Assembly: GCA_030524175.1 (NCBI GenBank)
Contig: JAUNHC010000023.1
Coordinates: 19,954 to 83,953 of the forward strand
Direction: 5' to 3'
Length of the DNA stretch: 64,000 nucleotides
Source of the DNA: Eubacteriales bacterium
GTDB lineage: Bacteria > Bacillota > Clostridia > Lachnospirales > Lachnospiraceae
Below are positions 42,437-52,200 of this stretch, piece by piece (position 1 is the first letter of the stretch; every line of letters starts with the position of its first letter). The translations under genes were made by a program, and so were the position numbers. The notes under the pieces are model-generated. The model made no database searches. It saw nothing but the letters and a program-made list of their open reading frames with translations, and was not told where the DNA came from.

Positions 42437-42964
42437 TTGAAGAGAAAAATCATGGTGACAGATGGAATGGATGTGGCCGGCGTATTTATGTCCAGCTACA
42501 TCAATGTCCTCGGTTTTAAGGAAGAACCTTTTCTGCATGGCATGCAGAGACAGAGCCAGGAGATCCAGGGAAATATGACGTATCTGGCATTTGAGTGGAT
42601 GCATCAGCTGAGCAAGATAAAGGATTTCGATGGCCGTAACGAAGCATCGGTCCTGATGGCGAGGGATGTGTGTCTGCATGTCCCTGAAATGCCTAAGCTG
42701 CATGTGATCCCATACAGTGGAGAGACATACATGGAAGTAGAGATAAGCGATGACGGGCAGGTCGTGGAAATGATGACGGCTTACCTGGCAGCAGACAGCA
42801 AAAATGCATACCAGGACTTCCTATTATATGCAACGATTGAGGAAGGAACCTTGCAGCAGACAATGGCTCGGCTGTTTCGGATGTGGTTGGGCATGGAACG
42901 GGAATGTCCTCTCGCACAGAGGGCCAGCAGCTATTGTGAACAGCATACCCTTCCTTATATTTAG
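42437..42964 (+). CDS. Hypothetical 175-residue protein
   Basis: TTG 42437, seven bases after AGGAGG, is the best start; ATG 42452 is the alternative. Body: VAGVFMSSYINVLGFKEEPF, YLAFEWMHQLSKIKDFDGRN, YMEVEISDDGQVVEMMTAYL. Acidic and soluble. Unknown family. Twelve bases separate it from the next gene. Confidence 0.6.
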   Translation: MKRKIMVTDGMDVAGVFMSSYINVLGFKEEPFLHGMQRQSQEIQGNMTYLAFEWMHQLSKIKDFDGRNEASVLMARDVCLHVPEMPKLHVIPYSGETYMEVEISDDGQVVEMMTAYLAADSKNAYQDFLLYATIEEGTLQQTMARLFRMWLGMERECPLAQRASSYCEQHTLPYI

Positions 42965-42975
42965 GAGGTGAGGGC

Positions 42976-43944
42976 ATGAAACTGACACAGGAAGACCTGG
43001 AGATGATGCCGGCTTGGGTACAGTCCGGCACTCATACAGTCCATTTTCTGGAATGGCTGTTGGGGGATTCCTCTCTGGAGGAAGTATCAGGGCATGTCCT
43101 AATCAAAGTACCGCAAAAGGATTTCCTGTTTTTGTACACTGCAGAAGACCGGTGCTTAAGCATCAAAGAACCCTTGAATTTCTGTGGAATGTTTTACAAA
43201 AACAGCTATTCCTTGCACGACGTACAGGAACCACTTCGGGAGATGCTTGGTATACCCAGAGATATCGTATTCCCGTCGAAGGAAGAAACAGAAAGAATCC
43301 TGGAGCAGGAGATTTCAGAAAAGGTTTTTGATATCATCCAGAACCACTGGGACGAGGTACTCCTAAAAAAGAAATTTAAAACCGTGCAGTTAATCCCGGC
43401 TTTAAAGCGTGAGGATGTCCGAAACATGGCGGAGGAATTTTACCTGGAAGGCAGAACTGCGGAAGACGTAGTATACCGGCCGAAGTTTACCTTACAAGGA
43501 CAGCTTCCAGACCGCTATTATCTTTTATATCTGGAACAGGGCTCTCACGTGGTAAATGCCATGGCGAGACAATGGATCTACAAACGGATTCCAGAAATCT
43601 CAAAACAAAGGATTCTCTACGGATGCATCCGGGAGGAGATGCGTGAGATATCTGGCAGTGGATGTTTATCAAAAGTCCGGCAGATGCAAAATTGTCTGGA
43701 AGGGCTAAAAGAGGAGTCTGTTCAGGTGGAAATCTGTAAAAAAGGGAAAACCTTATGTATCCGGATGCGGGCATCGGATCTGTTGGGCGGTAAGGGAAGA
43801 TATCTTTTAGAAGTGCTTCCACCAAGAGAACGGATGCAGTACGAAAGGATATTTGGGAAATCCGCTGCCCTGCGGATTGAGGATATCCAACGCGTTGTAC
43901 ATAACCGGAGACTTCTGTATGCACAGGAACAGGAAGCAGCATAG
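42976..43944 (+). CDS. DUF5688-like or unknown 322-residue protein
   Basis: After TTAGGAGGTGAGGGC. The central part, YAEDRCLSIKEP-like front then MFYKNSYSLHDVQEPLREML and LREM/RDIVFPSKEETERILE, is not clearly any family. The C-terminal part (VVNAMARQWIYKRIPEISKQ RILYG) is helical. I note a loose similarity to DUF5688-type proteins of gut Clostridia without being able to defend it. Ends the unknown unit. Confidence 0.5.
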   Translation: MKLTQEDLEMMPAWVQSGTHTVHFLEWLLGDSSLEEVSGHVLIKVPQKDFLFLYTAEDRCLSIKEPLNFCGMFYKNSYSLHDVQEPLREMLGIPRDIVFPSKEETERILEQEISEKVFDIIQNHWDEVLLKKKFKTVQLIPALKREDVRNMAEEFYLEGRTAEDVVYRPKFTLQGQLPDRYYLLYLEQGSHVVNAMARQWIYKRIPEISKQRILYGCIREEMREISGSGCLSKVRQMQNCLEGLKEESVQVEICKKGKTLCIRMRASDLLGGKGRYLLEVLPPRERMQYERIFGKSAALRIEDIQRVVHNRRLLYAQEQEAA

Positions 43945-43971
43945 AACGATTGAGATGGAGGAAATGAATCT

Positions 43972-45174
43972 ATGAAAAATTACCAATATATGAATCTGGA
44001 ACAGAAAATAATTAAAATAAGGAAGAAAATACCGGCTCTGACCAAAAAATTCTACAGTGAGGAGGTCAATTATGACTTTTCTAAGCTGGATGATATTTAT
44101 GAGCTGATGACGCCGGCTCTGAACAAATATAATGTCAACTTCGATATTATTGATGAGAAGCCGACACAGTATGATGCAGAAGGAAAACAGGTCTACCTGA
44201 CGGTGGACAAGGATGGATACTGGAAGTATGAGGCTGACTTGGAGCTTTGCTGGGTCAATGCGGATCGGCCAGAAGAGAGAAGGACTGTCACAATCCATGC
44301 CATCGGAACCCATGAAATTCCGGATAAGGCAAAGGGGGTCGCATGGACTTATGCGCTAAAGGTGTATTTTCGAAACAAATTCAGCATCCCGCAGGACAGC
44401 GAGTCTGAGGACCCTGACATGAGAGGCCGTGAACTTCCGGATATAGAGCAGCCAAAGGCAGAAGAGAAGAGTGAGAGATCTGGAAGTTCTGTTAATAGAA
44501 AGGCATCGGAGAGCCAAGTGAAGACCGGACAGGGGCAAAAGAAGAACTCCAGAAAGGAGGCTTCTGTTCAGGATAGCCCGGGGGCCAAGGAGCCGAAACC
44601 AGATGGGGGCAAGAAGTCAGAGGCAGTATTTGAAAAGCCAGAAGTTTCTTTTTATGAGAAGAAGGAGAAACCGGAGACCGGAATAAAAGAGCAGAAAGCA
44701 AAGGAACTCGAATCACAGGAAAAGACTTCTACTGCAAAAGCATGTGAACCAAAAGAGAAGGTAGAGGCAACAGGTGAGAAGATTTCTGAAAAAGAGGCTG
44801 CAACAAAAACTGTGGAAGAAACTGGAGCAGTGTCTGGGAAACAGCAGGCAGGCGGATTTGAGACGCTGGCCGAAGATGATGAGGTTCCGTTCGATGAGTT
44901 CGATGAGGACAGCTTCATGGCCGCTTTAAAAGAAGATTCGGAGAAAGAGGAGGAGCAGGACAATTCAGCATATGAGAAGGCACGTAATCATATGTGTAAT
45001 TTTGGTATTTACCAGAACAAGACACTTGGAGAAATACTGGATTCCGGGCCGAAGGGAAAGGAAGGGCTGAAATGGATTGCGAAAAGTTATAAGGGTTCTG
45101 ACAAGGAACTGAAGGAGGCAGCAAATTATCTTTTAGAACATCAAAGTATGGGTTCTGGTGCAAAAGCAGCATAA
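43972..45174 (+). CDS. ERF-family single-strand annealing protein with ExoX-like C-terminal domain
   Basis: 400 residues. Residues 1-135 are an ERF core: QKIIKIRKKIPALTKKFYSE, ELMTPALNKYNVNFDIIDEK, a beta part ending ERRTVTIHAIGTHE, then DKAKGVAWTYALKVYFRNKF and Asp/Glu-rich SEDPD. A 180-residue low-complexity Lys/Glu linker follows. The last 60 residues (HMCNFGIYQNKTLGEILDSG, EGLKWIAKSY) look like the small C-terminal domain found in exonuclease X-type proteins. Promotes strand annealing during repair or integration of transferred DNA. Confidence 0.85.
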   Translation: MKNYQYMNLEQKIIKIRKKIPALTKKFYSEEVNYDFSKLDDIYELMTPALNKYNVNFDIIDEKPTQYDAEGKQVYLTVDKDGYWKYEADLELCWVNADRPEERRTVTIHAIGTHEIPDKAKGVAWTYALKVYFRNKFSIPQDSESEDPDMRGRELPDIEQPKAEEKSERSGSSVNRKASESQVKTGQGQKKNSRKEASVQDSPGAKEPKPDGGKKSEAVFEKPEVSFYEKKEKPETGIKEQKAKELESQEKTSTAKACEPKEKVEATGEKISEKEAATKTVEETGAVSGKQQAGGFETLAEDDEVPFDEFDEDSFMAALKEDSEKEEEQDNSAYEKARNHMCNFGIYQNKTLGEILDSGPKGKEGLKWIAKSYKGSDKELKEAANYLLEHQSMGSGAKAA

Positions 45175-45190
45175 GGCTTCATATGGAACA

Positions 45191-45221
45191 ACATGGTCCT
45201 GGTAACAGGGCCATGTTTTTT
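45191..45221 (+). terminator. Intrinsic terminator after the ERF gene
   Basis: ACATGG-T-CCTG (45191-45201), GTAA loop, CAGG-G-CCATGT (45206-45216), then T6. It may cut down transcription into the primase gene. Confidence 0.88.
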
Positions 45222-45261
45222 ATCCAGACTGACCGATCCATAACAAGAAGGAGGAAAATCT

Positions 45262-46503
45262 ATGCGTCCAGCACCATTTACAATCTCTGATGTAGCGGAC
45301 TTGCTGAGGATCCAGCGTCTGGAAGGGGGAAATGACAATGCATTCAATGTCGAATGTCCTTTTTGCGGTGACAGGCGCGGAAAGTGCAATTTTTGTGTAG
45401 TCAAGGATGGAGAGATCAAGAACGTCTACCACTGTTTTGCCTGTGGAGCCTCGGGCAATATGCTTACTTTGTATGCGGATATCATGGGGCTTCGTGGGAA
45501 GGAACGGTATAAGGATGCTTATTGGGAAATCCGGGACAACATGCCCCAGGATCCCAAAGAAACACGGCGTCATCAGAGGAAAATAGAAGTGCAGGCACAG
45601 AAACAGAAGGAAACATCCGCTGAGCCGGTAGATTATCAGAAGCGGAATGAAGTATACGGTGCCTTGATCAAAATGCTGCACCTGTCGGAAACGCACCGCA
45701 ATGACCTGCGCAGGCGGGGGCAGACAGAAGATGAGATCAGGCGCATGGAGCAGCGGGGATATGTAAGCACGGATTCCAGTAATTCTGTTGCCATCGCAAG
45801 GCGGCTGATCAAGCAGGGATACGATCTGGAGGGCATTCCGGGGTTCTATGTGAATCGAAACGGTGACTGGGAAATCGCTTTTTATAAAAAAAGTAATGGT
45901 TATCTTTGCCCGGTCTGGTCAGAAGACAGGCTTTTGGTTGCATTTCAGATCCGGTTAGACCAACCTTACAAAAAACGTAAGTATATATGGCTCACTAGCG
46001 CGGGATTAGAAAAGGGGTGCTCAAGCGGCAGCCCGGTCGGTGTCTCCGGAAGCAGTTATGCGAAGCGGGTATATGTGACAGAGGGCATTTCAAAAGCTGA
46101 AATCACCTATCAGCGGACTGGCAGGACACATTTGGGGAATCCCGGGGTGTCAAACCATAAGGAATTAAGGCAGGTATTGATCCATTTGAAAGAAAGAGGT
46201 CTGGAAGAGGTCATCGAGGAAGCGGACATGGACAAACTCATGGTGCTTCACTGTCAGGAGGATTATGATGAAGCATGCAGGATGTGCGAATGCAAAGGAG
46301 CAGAAGAATGCCCCAAAAAACGGATCAAGCGTGACAATATCCGGAAAGGCTGCCTTAAGCTCTACCAAATCTGTGAAGAACTGGGTATCCCCTGCAAGCG
46401 CAGGATATGGGATTTTGATGAAAATGGCATGTGGCTGGGGAATTACAAAGGAATTGATGACTGGGAATTAAGAGAAGAAAAACCAGAAACAATGGCTGCA
46501 TAG
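45262..46503 (+). CDS. CHC2 zinc-finger DNA primase-like protein
   Basis: 413 residues after AAGAAGGAGGAAAATC. Zinc finger CPFCGD near residue 32 and YHCFACGASGN near 56, with an extra CNFC, is the DnaG N-terminal fold. A central region (VYVTEGISKAEITYQRTGRT then HLGNPGV) resembles a degenerate TOPRIM glutamate-first motif. The C-terminal third has a second Cys set (CRMCECKGAEECPKK). Should prime replication of transferred single strands. Follows the ERF gene. Confidence 0.82.
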   Translation: MRPAPFTISDVADLLRIQRLEGGNDNAFNVECPFCGDRRGKCNFCVVKDGEIKNVYHCFACGASGNMLTLYADIMGLRGKERYKDAYWEIRDNMPQDPKETRRHQRKIEVQAQKQKETSAEPVDYQKRNEVYGALIKMLHLSETHRNDLRRRGQTEDEIRRMEQRGYVSTDSSNSVAIARRLIKQGYDLEGIPGFYVNRNGDWEIAFYKKSNGYLCPVWSEDRLLVAFQIRLDQPYKKRKYIWLTSAGLEKGCSSGSPVGVSGSSYAKRVYVTEGISKAEITYQRTGRTHLGNPGVSNHKELRQVLIHLKERGLEEVIEEADMDKLMVLHCQEDYDEACRMCECKGAEECPKKRIKRDNIRKGCLKLYQICEELGIPCKRRIWDFDENGMWLGNYKGIDDWELREEKPETMAA

Positions 46504-46597
46504 TAAGAGCGTCAGATGGCTGGTCGAAAGGAACTGCCCCAGTAGGGGAAGATAAGAAATTTATAAAAAGTCAGATTCTGAGTAAAGGAGAGACCAA

Positions 46598-47143
46598 ATG
46601 TTTATTAGAAAGAAAAGATATAGAGAATTGGAAAAACTGCAGTCAGAGCTGGAAGATGTTAAGTGTCATTTGGAAGAAACCCAAAATGATATGATTCGGG
46701 AGCGGGATAAAGCAGAGGATTTGATGTTTGAAAATATGGAGTTAGAAGAAAAATGCCGGGAACAGGGGAGCATCATCAGCTGCCTTAAAAAAGTGTTACT
46801 TCAACTGGTTTCAGAAGGTGCAAACTATGAAGGGGTTTACCATGAAGTGTCAACTGCATTAGACCCAGAGGGAGATCAGCTTTACGATGTGGCAAAAAAA
46901 ATAACGCATATTGATGTATGCAGCTTCTTTCCTACCGAAGATAATCTTGGCTACTTTACGGAAGCTAATGGATATGTCTTATTGGATTGGATCATCAAAG
47001 CCAAATTCGGGGATATTGACTGGGAACCGCTTAATCCACCTTATGAAATTGCGGGAAAAGTGTCTTATGAGGGACAGGAGGAAAACATTTCTGATTTTTA
47101 TAAAGAGCTGTACAAGGAGACGGTCCTGCAAATGCTATCCTAA
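46598..47143 (+). CDS. Coiled-coil protein
   Basis: 181 residues after AAAGGAGAGACCAA. Residues about 8-70 form a charged coiled coil (RELEKLQSELEDVKCHLEET...), then a small globular domain (KKITHIDVCSFFPTEDNLGY, FTEANGYVLLDWIIKAKFGD). No family known to me. Possibly structural or a regulator partner. Confidence 0.6.
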   Translation: MFIRKKRYRELEKLQSELEDVKCHLEETQNDMIRERDKAEDLMFENMELEEKCREQGSIISCLKKVLLQLVSEGANYEGVYHEVSTALDPEGDQLYDVAKKITHIDVCSFFPTEDNLGYFTEANGYVLLDWIIKAKFGDIDWEPLNPPYEIAGKVSYEGQEENISDFYKELYKETVLQMLS

Positions 47144-47197
47144 GCAATAGGAATCCGTGGATTTGTGTTGTCGAAAAGATGAGGTATGATTTGGGTG

Positions 47198-47226
47198 GAA
47201 TATCTGCTATAATATAGTAGATATTC
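47198..47226 (+). promoter_or_regulatory. Extended -10 promoter inside a large palindrome
   Basis: GAATATCT (47198-47205) and AGATATTC (47219-47226) are a perfect 8-bp pair around an inner CTAT/ATAG, enclosing TGC-TATAAT (-10 at 47208-47213). No good -35 is present, which fits an extended -10 promoter. The palindrome would let a dimer repress directly. Start about 65 bases before the AAA gene. Confidence 0.65.
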
Positions 47227-47279
47227 TATCTGGATTTTTAGAAAAAACTGCAGGGTGCAGCGGAAAGTGAGCGTGAATT

Positions 47280-48896
47280 ATGGGTATTTATTTAAACGGC
47301 ACGAGTGCATATGCTTTATATAAGGGAGAAACCACCAAACCTTATTTTGTAGATAAATCGCAGATACTGGAAAAGTTATTTCCGTTAGTTGACAGCGGAA
47401 ACAGCCATATTTGTATTACAAGACCGCGGAGATTTGGAAAGACGGTCATGGCAAATATGATCGCGTCTTTTTTCTCTAAGGGATGTGATGCGCAGGATGT
47501 GTTCAAAAATCTTGAAATCTCTAACAATGAGAAATACAGCCTTTATCGGAATCAGTTTTCTGTTATCCATATTTCTCTTAATGATATATCAGAAGACTGT
47601 TCTTCCTATCAGGAGTATATAGGAAGAATACGTGAACGCCTAGCAGAAGATTTAAGGGCAGAATACCCTGAGGTGAAATCATATGGCGAAGGAAAGGTCA
47701 TTGATATATTGATGGATATTTATGGAAAAGACCCCTCCGCGCGGTTTATATTTGTGTTGGATGAATGGGATTTTATTTTCCATCAGGATTTTGTGACAGA
47801 AGAAGAGAAAAAAGCATATTTACGGTTTTTAAGAAGCCTGTTGAAAGACAGGCCATATGTGCTTATGGCATATATGACAGGGATACTCCCTATCGCAAAA
47901 TATTCCAGTGGTTCTGAACTGAATATGTTTGTAGAATTCACCATGGCAAAATCCCCAGCCTTTGCGGATTATTTTGGTTTTACAGAGGCGGAGGTGGCAA
48001 ATCTGTATGGACAGTACCAGCAGAAATGTGAGAATGGAAGGATTACCATGGAAGGATTGCAGACCTGGTATAACGGATACCATACAGCATCTGGAGAACG
48101 TGTATATAATCCACGCTCTGTTGTTTTAGCATTGAGCTATGACAGTCTGGAAAGTTATTGGACAAGTGCAGGGCCATATGATGAAATATATTATTATATT
48201 GAACATAACGTGGATGCAGTCAGGGATGATCTGGCACTTATGATTTCAGGTGCGTCGATTCCAGCGAAGATTGAAGAGTATGCGGCAACCTCAATGAATA
48301 TGCAGACCAAAGATGAAATCTTTTCTGCAATGGTAGTTTACGGTTTCTTGAGTTATAAGAATGGAAAAGTGTGTATTCCGAATAAAGAGCTATTGGAAAA
48401 GTTTGCAGATATGCTGCAAAAAGAGCCATCTCTGGGATATGTATACCGTTTAGCCAAAGCTTCTGACCGTATGCTTCGTGCTACATTAGAGGGAGATACG
48501 GAAACCATGGCACAGATTCTGGAAGATGCCCATGACAAGGAAACACCAATTCTCAGTTACAATCATGAGACAGAACTGACAGCGGTAGTAAACCTTGTAT
48601 ACCTGGCTGCCCGGGACTCCTACCGTGTGGAACGGGAAGACAAGGCAGGAAAGGGATATGTGGACTTTATATTCTACCCGGAAACGGACAAGACTGCGGA
48701 CTGTATCCTTTTGGAGTTAAAAGTGGATGCTACGCCTGAGGAGGCAATCCAGCAAATCAGGGATAAGAAGTATGCCTTAAAATTCCAAGGAAAGATTGGG
48801 GAGGAGCCAAGGTATACCGGCCGAATCCTTGCAGTTGGGATCAGCTATGACCGGGAAAAGAAAGAACATAGCTGCATAATTGAGGTTTTATCTTAG
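47280..48896 (+). CDS. AAA-ATPase-like / PD-(D/E)XK nuclease protein (DUF1703 family)
   Basis: 538 residues. Opening YFVDKSQILEKLFPLVDSGN, P-loop RPRRFGKTVMANMI near residue 48 (RPRRFGK is the family form), Walker B-like RFIFVLDEWDFIF near 156, LTGY-type switch YMTGILPI near 194. The C-terminal PD-(D/E)XK domain has KGYVDFIFYP, CILLELKVD and a helix with Q-I-x-x-KKYA. Common in Clostridia and Bacteroidetes; function unclear, possibly defence or mobile-DNA related. It has its own palindromic promoter and a weak ribosome site. Confidence 0.9.
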   Translation: MGIYLNGTSAYALYKGETTKPYFVDKSQILEKLFPLVDSGNSHICITRPRRFGKTVMANMIASFFSKGCDAQDVFKNLEISNNEKYSLYRNQFSVIHISLNDISEDCSSYQEYIGRIRERLAEDLRAEYPEVKSYGEGKVIDILMDIYGKDPSARFIFVLDEWDFIFHQDFVTEEEKKAYLRFLRSLLKDRPYVLMAYMTGILPIAKYSSGSELNMFVEFTMAKSPAFADYFGFTEAEVANLYGQYQQKCENGRITMEGLQTWYNGYHTASGERVYNPRSVVLALSYDSLESYWTSAGPYDEIYYYIEHNVDAVRDDLALMISGASIPAKIEEYAATSMNMQTKDEIFSAMVVYGFLSYKNGKVCIPNKELLEKFADMLQKEPSLGYVYRLAKASDRMLRATLEGDTETMAQILEDAHDKETPILSYNHETELTAVVNLVYLAARDSYRVEREDKAGKGYVDFIFYPETDKTADCILLELKVDATPEEAIQQIRDKKYALKFQGKIGEEPRYTGRILAVGISYDREKKEHSCIIEVLS

Positions 48897-49056
48897 CTTC
48901 TGCTGTATGGATGTGTGATACAGCAGAAATGGAAATAAACAAACGGATTGTTAAAACATTATAAGTATGATGTAAAGACCCTGACTATATCTATGGTTGG
49001 GGTTTTTTTATGCCCAAAAGAGGCATGAGAATAAGAAAACCAGTCTGTACAAAAAG

Positions 49057-49080
49057 GGAGCTGAGCGCAGCTCCTTTTTT
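49057..49080 (+). terminator. Intrinsic terminator before the adhesin leader
   Basis: GGAGCTG-AGCG-CAGCTCC followed by T6. A second stem, TATGGTCT-N5-AGACCATA (49082-49102), follows directly and lies just before the ribosome site of the leader ORF. The 48897-49056 interval holds no gene. Confidence 0.85.
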
Positions 49081-49118
49081 GTATGGTCTGGATTAGACCA
49101 TAAGAAAGGAGGCTGCCT

Positions 49119-49276
49119 ATGCGGATACGGGACGAACCGTAATGGATGAAACAAACAGGTTGGGAACATGCAGGGAACAAGCGGGAAAAGGTCGGATATG
49201 GGTATTCCACGAGATTGTTGGAAAACAAATATCCGGATCCGCTTGTACCAGTGGAAAAGCGAAAGGAGATGTGTGA
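49119..49276 (+). CDS. Two overlapping leader ORFs coupled to the adhesin start
   Basis: AAGAAAGGAGG then ATG 49119 opens a 7-codon peptide MRIRDEP that ends in TAA 49140-49142. The TAATG overlap starts a second frame at 49142 (MDETNRLGTCREQAGKGRIW..., 44 residues), which ends in TGA 49274-49276 directly against the adhesin TTG at 49277. Stop-start contacts of this kind normally mean translational coupling. The products themselves may be incidental. Confidence 0.45.
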
Positions 49277-52200
49277 TTGAAGAAGTGGAAAAGAAGAGGG
49301 CTGGCTGGTATGCTGGCATTTGTGCTGACCTGCTCGGCATTACTTTCCAGCGGCAGCGCGGCATTTGCTGCAACGGAAACTGCTGCAGGGGAGACAGAGG
49401 GAGCAGCCTCCACGACGGAGGCTTCTGAAACAGAGGCTATGGAAACACAGATAGCCATTGCGGAAGATATAGAAATTCTGCAAGGAGAAGCATTTGAGGT
49501 CGAACTGGATTTTAAGGGTATCACCCTTCACGAAAAAGAAAGTATCACACTCAAAGAAGCAGTCAGGGAGGACAGCAAAGTAGCAAAATTTGATGTGAAT
49601 CAGCCCGGTACTTACAGGTGTGTGTATCAGGTGACAACAGCAAATAATGAGACCTATGAAATTTCCAGAAACATTACGGTCACTCCCAGAGAATCGGAAA
49701 CGGCAGGACAGGAGCAGGGAACTAAGGGTTCCGGTTCTGAAGATGGGGAGGAAGACTCGGAGAGGGAAACCGAAGAGATGGCAGAAGAAGTGTCAGACAA
49801 CGGAGTGTTTTTGGCCGTGGTACCTGCATCTGCACAGTACAGCAGGGCATCTGCTACTTTAGTAAAAGGGGATAACATCTATTATCCCTCAGATCTGGGT
49901 GACTATTTGACCGCATGGTTCCACGTAAACGGGAAAATTGCCTATTGTGTGGAATCCAACAAGTCATCGCCGCCTTCCTCGGACTACGTTGCCAATGTCT
50001 ATGAGTCTAATCTGCAACTGCAGAAAGTCCTGTATTATGGCTACGGCGGGCCGGGGGACCTTACAGGCACGTACCTAAAGAAATATGATGATTCCGTGAA
50101 GTATATCTTAACGCATCTGGCGGCATCGTATGCCTATGCAGGTGCAGAAGCTGCTTTTACCGGATGCTATCAGTCTGGTCTTGAAACATATGGGGTGATG
50201 GATTATATCAATTATTTAAACAGTCAGGATGCACCCCCAAAAGCAGCGCTTAACCTGGCACCGGAAAAGCTGGATGCATATGAAAGCGGGGACATACAGC
50301 GCACAGATAAATTGAAGTTGACCGGAGATAAGAGAAATTATGTGACACTCTCTCTTCCAAAAGATGTGACCTACCACAGCGGCAGCACCAGCACCACCGG
50401 GGGAAAAGTGAAAATATCCGGAGGCACCAGCTTTTATTTCAGCGCACCCAAGACCGTGACTGGTACCTGGAAGAGCGGCACCCTGAAGGGGCAGATAGGA
50501 AGCCAATGGAAGACATTGGTTGTCAGCACTGGGGGTACCACACAGGATATCAGTTACGGAGAGTTTTATGATGAACCGGAATCTGATGTCTCGTTCTCTG
50601 TGAAGTGGATGGATTTGGCAAAGGTTAAGATCATCAAAGCGGACGATGCAACTGGGGTAAATCTTTCCGGTGCTGTGTTTGGTATCTATGCAGACAAGGA
50701 ATGCAAAACGCTCATTACTAAGATGCCGGCTACGGATGCAGAAGGAAAATCCGAAGTGGAGATCACGAAAACACAGGATACGGTATACCTGAAAGAAATT
50801 TCAGTGCCAAGCGGCTATAAGCTAAGCACTTCTGTTACCAATGTAAAAATAGAGGCGGGAAAGACAACGACACAAAAAATCACGAATCAGGAACAGCAGG
50901 GCAGGATCACAGTCCGAAAGACCGGTGAAGTGCTGACCGGGGTGACGGGTGAGGAGGGCAGCCTTGTATTTGTATATACTCCGTCCGCATATGAAGGTGC
51001 CCAGTATAAAATCTATGCGGCAGAAAAAATCATGAGCCAAGATAAGAAAACACAGATTTACGCTGCAGGTGACCTGGTGGAGGACCTGACCACAGGAACA
51101 GACGGAAGCGCTACATCAAAAGAGTTGCATTTGGGCAAGTATAAGATTGTGGAACAAAAAGCTCCGGCAGATCTTGTTATCGGAAAGACGGAGGCGGACC
51201 GGACCCAGTATGTGACACTTGCTTATGCAGGCCAGACTGTGGACCTGGCAGCTGGTGAAGTCAGCTATGTAAATGACAGGCCGGATGTGCAGGTGCAGGC
51301 AGTTAAAAAATCAGAAAACGATAACGTAACCCTGAAGGATGCTGTCTTTGGTCTGTATGCGGCAGAGGATATCAAAATAAAGGATGGTACGGTTCTGGTA
51401 AAAGCAGGTACCCTGATCGAGCAGGCAAACTCAGATGGGGAAGGGTTAGCAAAATTTCAGGCAGATATCCCCCTGAATTACCGCTATATGATCCGTGAGA
51501 TACAGGCACCGCCGCTTTATTTCATGGGTACGGGTAGTTATGAATTTGACTATACCTATAAAGATGATAAGACCTACACCTATACATTCGCACATACCTT
51601 TACGAACAAAGAAGTACGGGGGGAAGTACATGTATCAAAGATTGACCGTGATGCAGAGGATTATATCAGCCAGGGAGATGCCAGTTTAGATGGTGCTACC
51701 TATGGATTGTTTGCCGCAGAGGATATCCAGCACCCGAACGGAAAATCAGGAACCGTCCATAAAAAGGATGAGCTGGTGGCACAGGCAATTATCGCAGACG
51801 GCAAAGCGGATTTTACGGACCTTTATCTAGGGAAATATTATGTCAAAGAGTTGGCAGCAGGAGAAGGGTATCTGTGTGATAGTGAGACAACTTACCCCGT
51901 AAATGTTGGGTATGAAGGGCAGGAAGTTGCCATCGTCCATCGGAATGTCACAGTCAAGGAAGTGGTCAAGAAACAGGCCTTTGAGCTGATCAAGATTTCT
52001 GAAGACGGCGAACAGACAGAGACTGACCTGATCGAAGGTGCAGGATTCAAAGTCTATCTGATCAGCCAGTTAAAAGGAGTCAAGGACGGCAGCCTGAAGC
52101 CGGCGAATGGAACATCGTTCGTGCCGGAGGATTTTATTGGTTATGATTACAGTGAGGATGCAACTGCATCTTATTATGAGGAAGGAAAGAAGATCACGGT

